This document shows, piece after piece, positions 47,477 through 60,023 of a DNA stretch of 64,000 nucleotides. A program made the position numbers and the translations under genes. How positions within the stretch are numbered: the first letter of the stretch is position 1; every line of letters begins with the position of its first letter. Source of the DNA: Fagopyrum homotropicum (lineage: Eukaryota; Streptophyta; Magnoliopsida; Caryophyllales; Polygonaceae); assembly GCA_033239125.1 (NCBI GenBank), contig BSWB01000007.1, positions 106,460,082 through 106,524,081 of the forward strand, given 5' to 3'. The notes below the pieces were generated by a model, which did no database searches, was not told the origin of the DNA, and saw only the letters and a program-made list of their open reading frames with translations.

Positions 47477-47665
47477 GTAACACCCCAAATTCAGGAGACT
47501 CGAAGCGTTACGGGATAGAACCTCACAATGGGTCCCGACCCTCAAAGTAGCAACGACAATCTCGGATCTTACAACAAGGTACAAATAAATGAAAATCAAA
47601 ACTCATAGTAAAACTAAAGGTTATAAAAAAGGGAAGCGTAAAAGACTCGCAGCCGAGTTCAAAAC
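47477..47665 (-). repeat. A-family LTR, left piece
   Basis: Starts TGTAACACCCC and follows the left part of the element A LTR (compare 4833-4965: cacaatgggtcccgaccct, ggatcttacaacaag, gactcacagccgagttcaa). It is split by element C after ...TTCAAAAC and continues at 57192/57197. Confidence 0.85.
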
Positions 47666-50288
47666 TGTAACACCCCGAATCCGCGGGACTCGGGATGCTA
47701 CGGGTTGGGACCTCACAATGGGTCCCGGCCCTTAGCCTGACAACAATCTCACCGGACCTTTCCAACATGGCACAAATAAAGGCTCAAAAACTCGAAAACG
47801 TTTATAGTGCAAATGATAAGAAACCCGAAAGAACGCAACAACAAACTTCAGCCGATATACAACTCGAAACCACAATGCCAAACACGCGGCATACAAAATG
47901 CAAACCAAAGGAAAAACATAACTCGACTCCAACTCATAAACCCTTCCTAAAATGTACGGACCCCGGCTGTCCATCCTTCCGGATCTCTCGGCTGCATTCT
48001 TAACCTGCAAGGCAATCTACAACATTCGGTATAAAACCGTTAGCTTATATTCGAGGCATTAGAATTAACGGGAAAGGCACAAACACAAGCAAAACATCAT
48101 AAACACACAACATAATCAAAGGCACACCAATCCGGTTTATTATCTTTATTATGATTAAGTCATATCCCGTTCTAATTCAACTTAGATTTGTGACACGAGA
48201 CCACCGTGGTCCCGCCTCGGTCCCTATTTCCGGCATGGAACGGTACGGATGCCTCCGACCGTCTAACCAGCACGGCTAGTCGCCGAGAACCTCCTAGACT
48301 CTCGCAAGAGCTAGGCAGATGATGTCACCGCCCGTTATCATACACTTGGGCCAAAATAATATAAGGTAGGTGGTCCTATTACCGGTTTAGTTGTTATAAA
48401 CAATAAAGAATAAACACACACCACCAAACACACATCAATGCTAATACAAGGAATACGAGCTAAGTAAGTCCGGAGACTTACCTGCACTAGGTCAAGTCCA
48501 ATCAACGATATCTCTTTGCTACATATGGGTCCAATATCAACTGCTTGATCATAACATGAAACTTGTATCAATAACATATCCAACACATTAGAAGTTTTCA
48601 CTTGTAAGTTAGTAACGCTCATCCGAAGAAAACACTAAACTAGCCTTACTTGGTGAAACGACAATTATAAACCTGGATCTAAAAACCCTAAAAGTTACTT
48701 AGAATAACTAAGGTCAATCTAACCATAACCACTAAAACTCAAAAGTTCCGAGAAACACCTAAACGTACCAAGCACGTCTACTCCTAGCTAGATAACCAAA
48801 AGAAAACCAAAATATGAATCACTAAGACATGACAATATATATATATATATATAAACAACCTACAAGCTAAAATCAAAAGAAAAAGGAAAAGGAAACTCAT
48901 TCTAACTATAAGATACCAAACTCCACTTATGACGGAAAGTCCACTAACATAACTCTTCACATAAGTTCTTATATACTTTAAAGAATTTGCATCTATGTCT
49001 ATGCTCAAAAGACATCAATGAAACTATCTCAAGTCATATATCCGACATTTTACTCATCCTCATTTCAAGCCTACAATCATCCATCTAATATCTTCCTACA
49101 ACATTCATTTCTCATGCCAACTCAACCTTCTTCACAACTCATACTAAACATACAAGCACAACCACCCGATATATTAACTCTCAACTTCTATAAACAACAT
49201 TCTCTCTACCCACGAGTACAACATAAACCGAAACTCTCAAGAGACCTGCAACATCATTAATACCATACAAAACATACACATATTACTAATCAACATTCAT
49301 ATCGTAGCAATCTTCAACCCGTAACCCATGGTTCTAGCAACAGAACGAGTACTCACACTGCATGAAAAGAAGACGGCTACTGGTGTTCCGGTTGGCAGCT
49401 CGTCACTGACGGTCGGAGAGGGTGGCGGCAGGCAGGATCGTCATTGCACAGTAAGGGAAAGAAGGAGAGGCAGAAGACGGCCGGCAGCATGGGCGGCGAG
49501 GTGGTGGTAGCCAGTGTCCGGCGAAGACGGAGGAGAAAGCATTCGGCGGAGGGGTTCCTGGTTCTAGACAGATCCTGGCGGTAGGGGAAGGTGGCGGCAC
49601 TGCAGCAGTTTACCCTAATGACGACACTGCAGCGGTTTGCCCTGGCGGCGACTTGAGACGAAGCAAGAAGGAGGTCTGGGTCGGCGTCATTGGCGGTTGT
49701 AGCAGGAGGTCCGACACCGGCGTCTTCCACAACCTACGGAAGGAGGACCGAGGCGGCGAGGCCGGCTTCTTCGACGGCTGGAGCCTTGTGTCGCCGCAAT
49801 ATTAGGGCTCGTTGTAGGCAGCAACCGGCGAGAAAAGCGGGACAGATCCGAGAGAGAGAGAGAGAGATGGACATCAGAGAAGGAAGATGCAGGGAGGTCC
49901 GACGAGAGGTTGATGGGGAGCAGCTCCGGCGAGAGGGAGAGAGGAAGAAGAAAGGCTCCAGCGGCCAGCTTTGCACGACATCCCTCTCCTGAGGGAGCTA
50001 GGGTTAGAAAGGAAGAGGGCCGGACGGCCAGACATGAGGGAAGGGGTTTGTTGGGCCGGCCCGTTTTAACGGCCCAACTGTTTTATCTTACTGGGTTTGG
50101 AAAGAAAAACGAAATAAATAGAATGGCGGAAAGGGTATAAACCGGTCAAATTCCGGTTTGGCCCGGAATTTATCGGAATAAATTTCCGATTATTTCTAAA
50201 ATACAGTGAAATATATTTAAGCTCATAAAATATCGATAAAATCCGGAAAAATAAATATCGCAAACACGCCTCAAATTGGGGCGTTACA
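47666..50288 (-). repeat. 3' LTR of element C
   Basis: 2623 bp, ends TGTAAC...GTTACA. Contains the splice-donor palindrome (48461-48484), a TA run at about 48835-48852 and a GC-rich zone at 49330-50080 with a GA run near 49850. TGGGCC motifs lie near 50053-50085. Open frames at 47695-48010, 49328-49992 and 50066-50407 are mirrored in the other LTR. No known domain is seen in them. Confidence 0.92.
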
Positions 50289-50305
50289 TCAGATCTCCCT
50301 AAAAA
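50289..50305 (-). other. Polypurine tract of element C
   Basis: The minus strand reads TTTTTAGGGAGATCTGA immediately before the 3' LTR start TGTAACGCCCC. Confidence 0.85.
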
Positions 50306-53300
50306 TAAGTTTCGTCCCGAAACTTTATATACGTCAAACTTCTCGGTCCCTAAGGCCGAGGTGTGAACTCTCAAACTAAGAAGGCTTAAACTTTCTAATC
50401 TATACACACAATCTACTCAAACTACCACATCGAGATATATCAGGTCATAAAGCACATTCCCACACAGGGCACGAACTACACATAACATCACACATGTACA
50501 TAACTAAATCAAGGTAAGAACTAGGTCTAACCCATCGATTCTATCGAGGCTAATAGCTCCGCGTAAAACTCAACTAAAGATACTACCCTCCGTCTTCAGT
50601 AACCCTCATCGGTTCCTCGTCTACAACTAGATCCTCATGACTGACCACATGTCTCGAGTCATGTATGTACTCTCTTGATTGATACTCATAAACACCGGGT
50701 GAACACTCTCTACTCTCGGCGGCTACGCCAACCGGTAAACCACTTTCCCAACTTGCGCTAACATTTCAAAAAGTTCCGATATATAGGAACTCAACTTCCT
50801 ACTCGGGTCTTTCTCAATGCTGAATTTTCAATTTGTTTCTCTTTGATTACCTCTAACACAAAAGGTCAAACTTCTTAATTGGTCCCACTAAACCAAACTT
50901 TGATGTTTCATTTTCTCAATCTTGTTGCAAGTTCCAAGCAATGAAGGAAGTACTTTACTTTACACCGCTTCTACTAACGAGACACGTATGCTATTACCTT
51001 TACCTCGTTCCTTAATACTCAATCAAGACTTGTCTTGGAGAATCACTTGTCCTCTTCAAACCATCATACCCCGAGGCAAATTTCAAACAGTTCACCAATG
51101 AATCTCCTCTCAACAACTTCATTGTTAATTTCCGTCCCATTCCATACTTCATGGTCATCCGGGGTAGGTTATCCATAGATAGTGTTACTTGGAGAGTCTC
51201 TCCCCAAATCCGGTAATGGCCAACACATCCGAGAAAACTTGTAGTTTCTTTCACATCCTTCGGGGGTTATCATCCCGTGACAATTGTCATACAACTTCTC
51301 TGTTCTCGAGAGTAGACCAAAATATCCTATCTGGGAATTAGTAAGCCCATATGGAATCGCTACAACTCGTAGTGACCATGGTTTGTCTGAAATGCCGTAA
51401 TTGCAATGTTCCAGTCTCGAATTCTCATTTGGTGGAAATCAGACCTTAAATCAATTTTAGAAGACTCTATCGACCCTTGCAACCGGTCGAGTAGATCATC
51501 CATTCGTTGTAAGGGATACTTGTCCTTCATTGTTATCTTATTTGTCTCACGGTAATCGATATATAGACGGAGATAACCTCTCCTCTTTGCAAACTGGTGT
51601 TCTCCATAACAACCTCAAATCAAGAGTTAAAAAAAACTTTTGATGTTCTCTATGGCCGTGCATTGGTTATAATGAACCCTTATCAACACGTCATTGTAAC
51701 TAGTCGTTCAAATGCTCTTTCGACTCACGTATTTTTACAAGCGTCATTATGTAAAGCGACTTGGAGGTCAGAGTTGAGCCCAAACTCAACCTTAGTGGAA
51801 AAATCCACATTCCGATGTATTGGAATCCGTGGTATCTCGGGTTCTATCTTTTCTCTTCCCGTGACATATCGTAATAACCGACCTAAACACGTGTATCGTA
51901 ATAATCTTGTCTTATCACTTTACTTGTGGTCATGACACAATTGATATACCCCGATCTATTGAGGTGACGTCCTTTAAACACGTGTATTGCTCCATCATTA
52001 TCTAAAATGTTGACCGTCTTTCTTCTACAAATCCTCAATCTCCTGAACTCGTGGAACTTGCTCGAGTCTTCCGATTCTTGAAGCCTTGGTTAAGCAATAA
52101 TTCCACTAATCCCTCTTTTCACTTTTAAAAGAAAGGTGATAATAACATCTCTTGATCTCGTGCATGTGTTCAGTCACAAAGGTCTTAACTACAAGACTCG
52201 CTCATGCCTTATAACAAATCGATACAATCTCCTTCACTTCTTCGGACATCCCAAGCTATGGGAGGAGCTCTTCGTATCCCACATCAGCATTCACTATAGA
52301 CATCCTTTCTTCAAGTAGGTGTAGAATTTTATACTTCAGCTTCTTATGTAACGTCAAACCGACCGTAGAGGCTCTAACCTCAATCTTTCATGTACTACTT
52401 GTACATCTCAAATCGAGAACAAACTTCACAACTTCAATCTTCTCCTACTCTTGTTGGTCCCTTAAGCATCTCTTGGTATTCCGTGAACAATCTCACACCG
52501 TACTAGTATGCCTTCAGACAAAATTCCCAGCCATAATCACAAAAATATCCACTCATTAATCCACCAATCACTAACATCTTAATTTCAAGCTTGAAGTGTT
52601 GCCCTAATCTAAGTCCTCCCTTTCACACCAAAGCCACCATGGCTCTTTTGCGTGAGTGTGACGCCTCTCTCTCATCTTTTGCTCGCGAAAACATACCCTC
52701 CATTTTATTAGAATGAACATACTATACATCCTCTTATTATACTCCCGTCTAGGCACCACAAACAATGAAAATATCACCTTCCTCTTGATCTACTAGTTTC
52801 CTTTACCATGATCAAAACATAAAACTTCTAATCCAGGTCGATCTCCCATATGTTGTTCTCATGACCTAAGAAGGTCGTAAAGGATCATTACAAACACTTT
52901 ACAGTCATATGCTTGAACCCACCAATGCTACTTGATTATAAGATTTTCACTTCCGTTGATATAACTCCTTATTGCGGACATTGAACCATCGCGAATACTT
53001 TAAGCTCTTGTTGTTGATCCTTTGTAGGCCCATAATCTTGTTTACTCATCCCATCTACACTCACCAATAGACGAACCGCACCTGTGCGTTCTCAGTTGTC
53101 ACCGATTAACTTGTATCTGACTTTCTCCAATGTCGACGACTTATTATTCTACTACAGTTCTCATGTTACCATTCTCATGAAGGTTACCCTCCTCGGGGTA
53201 CTCTACCTTACATAGTTCCTTCTTCATTCCACGCTTCCTTTTCTTTATAAGATAACTATATCTTCTTGGTCTTGTTGTTTCACACGCCCCGCTTACATAG

Positions 53301-54555
53301 GCTTAATTTTTTTTTTTTTTTTTTTCCTCGTGATATCTTGTAAATGTGTATTCTCAACATCTCTAATGTTAGTCATTATCCTCTCGTATTTCTCTTGGTC
53401 GGTATCTTAAGTCCTTCAATAAAAGCTCCTTGTTTCTTCTTTCATCTTCTTGGGATCATCATAACAGAAATCGGTCAACTCCACGTGAATCCCCACCATG
53501 CCCTTCTTCTCATAACTCTAGTAATGTTGAATCTTTCACCATGTGATCTTCCTCGTAACCCTCGTATTTTTGACTCTTCACTTCTTGGTACCTCGCGAGT
53601 TTAACTTACGGTATTTTAAATCATTCTCACATGTTTGGTTCGCTTCTCTCATCTTAACTACTATGTTTAGAAACGTTTAAGGAAAGCTTCACTTCTCGTA
53701 ATGGAACACCGCCTTTAACCTTGTTAGAATGTACTCATCTCCTCCTCGATTCACATCTTTAGTTGTCCACGCGTCTTCTTAAAGAACTTAAGTTTGTTAT
53801 CCCTATTGGTCTCGTCGTCGTACAATCACGGTTTCTTTATAACCACGTATACACCTTAACCTTGCCCTCTTTACTTGTATTGCTTCCATCTCGAATTCTC
53901 TTAAGTTGACTCAAAGTTCTCTTCTATTTGTTCGTCCTTGCCGCTAATGTCCTCTTTATCCTTCAAATGATTTCTTTGACGTCCCAAAAGGAGTCTGATG
54001 AATCGCCAGGGTGTTCGCCAAAATGTGATGCTCAACTCGGTACTTGAGCATACTTATCACCGTATATATACTATCATAATCCCTATACTATCATAATTCC
54101 AAAAAGGCGGTTGTCCAAGGGCAATGATAGCTTCCTATCAACTTAACTATAACATCCACTACTACTTATATAATACTAGCATACCATATGTGTATGTATA
54201 TATAACTATATACATAAGTTTTATGCTCACATTACTACTAATATATCACATCTGGAAAATTAATACAATAATACAAGGTCCAAACAAGTACTATAGTCCA
54301 CATATATTAACTATACATATAAATCAAGTCATCATGCAACTACAATCCACATATACTATACCTATCTACATATATACATATATATCAAGTCCAATAAACT
54401 AAGCTGCCGAGATCCGCGGAAGGAGTGGTGGTCCGTACATTCTACCCCGACTCATGCATGTGATTTTGAAAACGAAAAGTCAAAACCCGTGTGGGTTTTG
54501 TTTATTCCTCATTCGGCCTTTAGAAGATTGCGAGTGCCATTGTTGTCAACCTAGG
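50306..54555 (-). pseudogene. Internal region of element C with RT remnant
   Basis: On the minus strand, 51600-51290 reads in broken frames IDYRET.KI, KYPLQRMDDLLDRLQ, IDLRS.FHQMRI, ITAFQTNHGHYE, a decayed gypsy RT. At 51254-51200, SFLGCVGHYRIW matches the following SFLGLAGYYRRF block. The catalytic DD box is not identifiable. No protease, integrase or gag motif was recognised in the rest, which also holds a run of 19 T at 53307-53325. Blocks near 53090, 53598, 54005 and 54405-54555 are shared with element B. ORFs such as 51597-51935 are antisense shadows. Confidence 0.75.
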
Positions 54556-54567
54556 GCTCTGATACCA
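54556..54567 (-). other. Primer-binding site of element C (tRNA-iMet)
   Basis: The minus strand reads TGGTATCAGAGC three bases inside the 5' LTR. This is complementary to the 3' end of initiator methionine tRNA, the usual primer of plant gypsy elements. Confidence 0.92.
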
Positions 54568-54570
54568 CTT

Positions 54571-57191
54571 TGTAACACCCCGAATCCGCGGGACTCGGGA
54601 TGCTACGGGTTGGGACCTCACAATGGGTCCCGGCCCTTAGCCTGACAACAATCTCACCGGACCTTTCCAACATGGCACAAATAAAGGCTCAAAAACTCGA
54701 AAACGTTTATAGTGCAAATGATAAGAAACCCGAAAGAACGCAACAACAAACTTCAGCCGAGATACAACTCGAAACCACAATGCCAAACACGCGGCATACA
54801 AAATGCAAACCAAAGGAAAAACATAACTCGACTCCAACTCATAAACCCTTCCTAAAATGTACGGACCCCGGCTGTCCATCCTTCCGGATCTCTCGGCTGC
54901 ATTCTTAACCTGCAAGGCAATCTACAACATTCGGTATAAAACCGTTAGCTTATATTCGAGGCATTAGAATTAACGGGAAAGGCACAAACACAAGCAAAAC
55001 ATCATAAACACACAACATAATCAAAGGCACACCAATCCGGTTTATCATCTTTATTATGATTAAGTCATATCCCGTTCTAATTCAACTTAGATTTGTGACA
55101 CGAGACCACCGTGGTCCCGCCTCGGTCCCTATTTCCGGCATGGAACGGTACGGATGCCTCCGACCGTCTAACCAGCACGGCTAGTCGCCGAGAACCTCCT
55201 AGACTCTCGCAAGAGCTAGGCAGATGATGTCACCGCCCGTTATCATACACTTGGGCCAAAATAATATAAGGTAGGTGGTCCTATTACCGGTTTAGTTGTT
55301 ATAAACAATAAAGAATAAACACACACCACCAAACACACATCAATGCTAATACAAGGAATACGAGCTAAGTAAGTCCGGAGACTTACCTGCACTAGGTCAA
55401 GTCCAATCAACGATATCTCTTTGCTACATATGGGTCCAATATCAACTGCTTGATCATAACATGAAACTTGTATCAATAACATATCCAACACATTAGAAGT
55501 TTTCACTTGTAAGTTAGTAACGCTCATCCGAAGAAAACACTAAACTAGCCTTACTTGGTGAAACGACAATTATAAACCTGGATCTAAAAACCCTAAAAGT
55601 TACTTAGAATAACTAAGGTCAATCTAACCATAACCACTAAAACTCAAAAGTTCCGAGAAACACCTAAACGTACCAAGCACGTCTACTCCTAGCTAGATAA
55701 CCAAAAGAAAACCAAAATATGAATCACTAAGACATGACAATATATATATATATATATAAACAACCTACAAGCTAAAATCAAAAGAAAAAGGAAAAGGAAA
55801 CTCATTCTAACTATAAGATACCAAACTCCACTTATGACGGAAAGTCCACTAACATAACTCTTCACATAAGTTCTTATATACTTTAAAGAATTTGCATCTA
55901 TGTCTATGCTCAAAAGACATCAATGAAACTATCTCAAGTCATATATCCGACATTTTACTCATCCTCATTTCAAGCCTACAATCATCCATCTAATATCTTC
56001 CTACAACATTCATTTCTCATGCCAACTCAACCTTCTTCACAACTCATACTAAACATACAAGCACAACCACCCGATATATTAACTCTCAACTTCTATAAAC
56101 AACATTCTCTCTACCCACGAGTACAACATAAACCGAAACTCTCAAGAGACCTGCAACATCATTAATACCATACAAAACATACACATATTACTAATCAACA
56201 TTCATATCGTAGCAATCTTCAACCCGTAACCCATGGTTCTAGCAACAGAACGAGTACTCACACTACAGGAAAAGAAGACGGCTACTGGTGTTCCGGTTGG
56301 CAGCTCGTCACTGACGGTCGGAGAGGGTGGCGGCAGGCAGGATCGTCATTGCACAGTAAGGGAAAGAAGGAGAGGCAGAAGACGGCCGGCAGCATGGGCG
56401 GCGAGGTGGTGGTAGCTAGTGTCCGGCGAAGACGGAGGAGAAAGCATTCGGCGGAGGGGTTCCTGGTTCTAGACAGATCCTGGCGGTAGGGGAAGGTGGC
56501 GGCACTGCAGCAGTTTACCCTAATGACGACACTGCAGCGGTTTGCCCTGGCGGCGACCTGAGACGAAGCAAGAAGGAGGTCTGGGTCGGCGTCATTGGCG
56601 GTTGTAGCAGGAGGTCCGACACCGGCGTCTTCCACAACCTACGGAAGGAGGACCGAGGCGGCGAGGCCGGCTTCTTCGACGGCTGGAGCCTTGTGTCGCC
56701 GCAATATTAGGGCTCGTTGTAGGCAGCAACCGGCGAGAAAAGCGGGACAGATCCGAGAGAGAGAGAGAGATGGACATCAGAGAAGGAAGATGCAGGGAGG
56801 TCCGACGAGAGGTTGATGGGGAGCAGCTCCGGCGAGAGGGAGAGAGGAAGAAGAAAGGCTCCAGCGGCCAGCTTTGCACGACATCCCTCTCCTGAGGGAG
56901 CTAGGGTTAGAAAGGAAGAGGGCCGGACGGCCAGACATGAGGGAAGGGGTTTGTTGGGCCGGCCCGTTTTAACGGCCCAACTGTTTTATCTTACTGGGTT
57001 TGGAAAGAAAAACGAAATAAATAGAATGGCGGAAAGGGTATAAACCGGTCAAATTCCGGTTTGGCCCGGAATTTATCGGAATAAATTTCCGATTATTTCT
57101 AAAATACAGTGAAATATATTTAAGCTCATAAAATATCGATAAAATCCGGAAAAATAAATATCGCAAACACGCCTCAAATTGGGGCGTTACA
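54571..57191 (-). repeat. 5' LTR of element C
   Basis: 2621 bp, collinear with 47666-50288 at offset 6905, then 6903 after a two-base shorter GA run. Contains the palindrome at 55366-55389 and the GC-rich zone at 56235-56985. On the element's sense strand, transcription should start inside this LTR. The paired TGGGCC/GGCCCA words near 56956-56990 are plausible promoter motifs. Confidence 0.92.
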
Positions 57192-57572
57192 AAAACAAAG
57201 GGAAAACAACAGCAGAAATATAAACCCGATCCCGTCCTATAATGTACGGGAGCCCTGGGTGACCACACCATCCGGATCACTCAGCAATACCTATATCTTG
57301 CAAGGCATCTACAACATCGGTATAAACTATTAGCTAACATTCTAGATATCAGAAAGAACGTAAGGGCACAAACATACATAAGGTAATATAAATATATAGC
57401 ATGTTCGCACTCAACCGGTTATTATCTTTCGTTACGTTATTTCATTACTGATTCAACTTCTTTTGTCACACGAGAATCTCCTGAAACTCGCCTCCGCTTC
57501 CGTCTACCAACAGGAATAGATCAGTACTATCCGTTATCTGCAAGCCTGGGTTGCAAGAGCACCTCCTAGTTG
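57192..57572 (-). repeat. A-family LTR, right piece
   Basis: Resumes after the AAAAC duplicate and matches element A's LTR (compare 4985-5350: cccgtcctataatgtacggg, cacaccatccggatcactca, caccggttattatc-like, gaaactcgcctccgcttccg). It is interrupted at 57573 by LTR E after ...cctcctagt. Confidence 0.85.
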
Positions 57573-59340
57573 TAACACCCCGAATCCGCGGGATGTCGGG
57601 ATGCTACGGGTTGGGACCCCACAATGGGTCCCGACCCTTAGCCTGACAACAATTTCACCGGATCTTGCAACAAGACACAAATAAAGGCCAAAATGAAATA
57701 CATTTTTATGCAATGCAATGAAACCCAAAACCGAACAAACAAAAGACTTCAGCCGAGATACAAAACAAAGACTAAACGCCATACACGCGGCATGCAAAAC
57801 ACGATAACCGAAGAACAAACACAACCCGACTGCAACCAAAACCCCTCCTAAAATGTACGGAACCCCGGCTGCCCACTCTTCCGGATCTCTCGACCGCATT
57901 CCTAACCTGCAAGGCAATCTACAACATTCGGTATAAAACCGTTAGCTCATATTCGAAGCATTAAAATCAATGGGGAAAGGCACAAACACAAGTAAAACAT
58001 CATAAACGGACATCATACTCAAAAGCACATCAATCCGGTTTATTATCTTTATTATTATTAAGTCATATCCCGTTCTAATTCAACTTCTTTTGTGACACGA
58101 GAATCTCCCGAAACTCGCCTCGGTCCCCATTTCCGGCATGGAACGGTACGGATGCCTCCGACCGTCTAACCAGCACGGCTAGTCGCCAAGAACCTCCCAG
58201 CTCTACGCAAGAGCTACGCAGTGATGTCACCGCCCGTTATCATACACTTGGGCCAAATAATATAAAGGTTGGTAATCCTAATTCCGGTTTAGTTGTTATA
58301 AACAATAAACAATAAACACACACCACCAAACACACATCAATGCTAATACAAGGAATACGAGCTAAGTAAGTCCGGAGACTTACCTCGTCACCACACTCAA
58401 CTCACAACACTCTCGCTTCCTTAGGGAGGAAGCCCATAACCTGCTCATAAGACGATAACTATATCAACAACAACCCACTCACAATAGAAGTCTTAGACTT
58501 CTATACAAATGATCTACGCAAGACCATTTGACTCTCAGTTCTAGGACCGCATCCTAGAATCCCACATGCTCAAATCACACTCAAAAGAAGCTAGAAGTCC
58601 TAAGACTTCTAAACCCTCGGATCTCGCAAGATCATAACTCACAACACCACTAGGATAACATGCTTAGTTCCCACGATCACAATGGTAACAACACTAGGCT
58701 AGGATACTCTCGGCCTAGTCACCACAATCTCAACAATCATACAACCTCAATCCCTAAATTCTCACAAGCTCAACCTACAACTTAAAGTCATAAACAACCT
58801 CACAAGATAAAATCAACTCCTCAAGTCTTACAACATTTCACAATCAACGAATCTCACCTAAGGTCCATAACCACTACTTGGTATTCACTCTAAGTTATGC
58901 TAGATCCAACCTATGATGATACTAATACGAAACATGACTAAAACGAGTAAGATCATAAGCTCGGGGGAGAGGGTACTCACATGACGTCAAAAGACAGAAG
59001 GCAAACTTAGACTCGTTAGACCTTTATCGGGGCGCTTTCGGACCTAAAACCAAAGCTACACAAATCTAGCTTATATGCTAAATTGAACGAAAGATTTAAC
59101 ATATAAATCTAAGTTAAAACTCGTCTTTCAAAAGCCAATGTTAAAACTTGTAATTAACCCTTCCGGTGCTAAATATGAAAATCTAGAAACTTGGTCATAA
59201 AACCGCAATTAAAACTTTAAGCCATAAACCAAATTTAATCCAACAAAGGGTATAATATTTAGTATAGATAATTATAAGAATACGCTCGAAGTAAAATCCA
59301 AGTTTAAAACCCATAAATACATTTTCCACCAATTAATACA
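57573..59340 (-). repeat. LTR E: C-related LTR, right end not seen
   Basis: Starts TGTAACACCCC and is similar to LTR C for about 810 bp, including the head block, ttatcatacacttgggcc and the palindrome (58363-58385, sense-strand GAG|GTAAGT). It then diverges completely at acttacctcgtc. 58390-59340 is A/C-rich with no open frame. No GTTACA end is seen before the repeat array at about 59465, so the LTR is either cut by the array or of a different subfamily. Confidence 0.7.
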
Positions 59341-59464
59341 ATTTTATAAAGAAACAATTTGGTTTACTAGGCTTTTTCTAGTTTTGTATTTAATAATTGT
59401 ACCCCTTGAGAGAAGAGTGTGTAGAGTTTGAAAATAAATACAAAAAGTTGATGTATATTTACTT

Positions 59465-60023
59465 AATCTATTATACTTACTAAAACAGAGCACGGGTTGA
59501 TGACGTGGCGCGCTGTGGACGCAAGATTTTTGAAATTGAGCTCCCACAATTAAAGCCAATAAATCTTTATTTTTTACACTATTTTTTAAACCATAAAATC
59601 TTTTATTATTAAAATAATAATTTTATAGAAACCAAATCTATTATACTTACTAAAACAGAGCACGGGTTGATGACGTGGCGCGCTGTGGACGCAGGATTTT
59701 TGAAATTGAGCTCCCACAATTAAAGCCAATAAATCTTTATTTTTTACACTATTTTTTAAACCATAAAATCTTTTATTATTAAAATAATAATTTATAGAAA
59801 CCAAATCTATTATACTTACTAAAACAGAGCACGGGTCGATGACGTGGCGCGTTGTAAACGCATGATTTTTGAAATGGAGCTCCCACAATTAAAGCCAATA
59901 AATCTTTATTTTTACACTATTTTTTAAACCATAAAATCTTTAATATTAAAATAATAATTTTATAGAAACCAAATCTATTATACTTACTAAAACAGAGCAC
60001 GGGTTGATGACGTGGCGCGCTGT
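59465..60023 (+). repeat. About 170-bp tandem repeat array, left block
   Basis: Units start aatctattatacttactaa at 59465, 59635, 59804 and 59972. The fourth runs into the full Helitron. Each unit begins with about 50 bp identical to the Helitron 5' end and continues with about 120 bp of AT-rich sequence (gagctcccacaattaaagcc ... ttatagaaaccaa). Minus-strand frames with repeated QFQKSCVH words are products of the repeat. Confidence 0.92.

Larger units (their letters stand above)
47666..57191 (-). mobile_element. Element C: young non-autonomous gypsy LTR element
   Basis: A complete insertion 9.5 kb long. The LTRs at 47666-50288 and 54571-57191 begin TGTAAC and end GTTACA. There is a perfect 5-bp target duplication AAAAC (47661-47665, 57192-57196), a polypurine tract at 50289-50305 and a primer-binding site at 54556-54567. 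The two LTRs differ by about six substitutions and two bases in a GA run over 2.62 kb. The 4.28-kb internal region has only a frame-broken RT/RNase H trace and no gag, so the copy must have moved with proteins supplied by another element. Confidence 0.93.

Noticed and set aside
49328..50140. Possible captured gene in LTR C (frames of 60-117 codons)
   Set aside because: The frames are present in both LTRs, but overlap on both strands and carry no recognisable motif. The GC-rich composition explains them.
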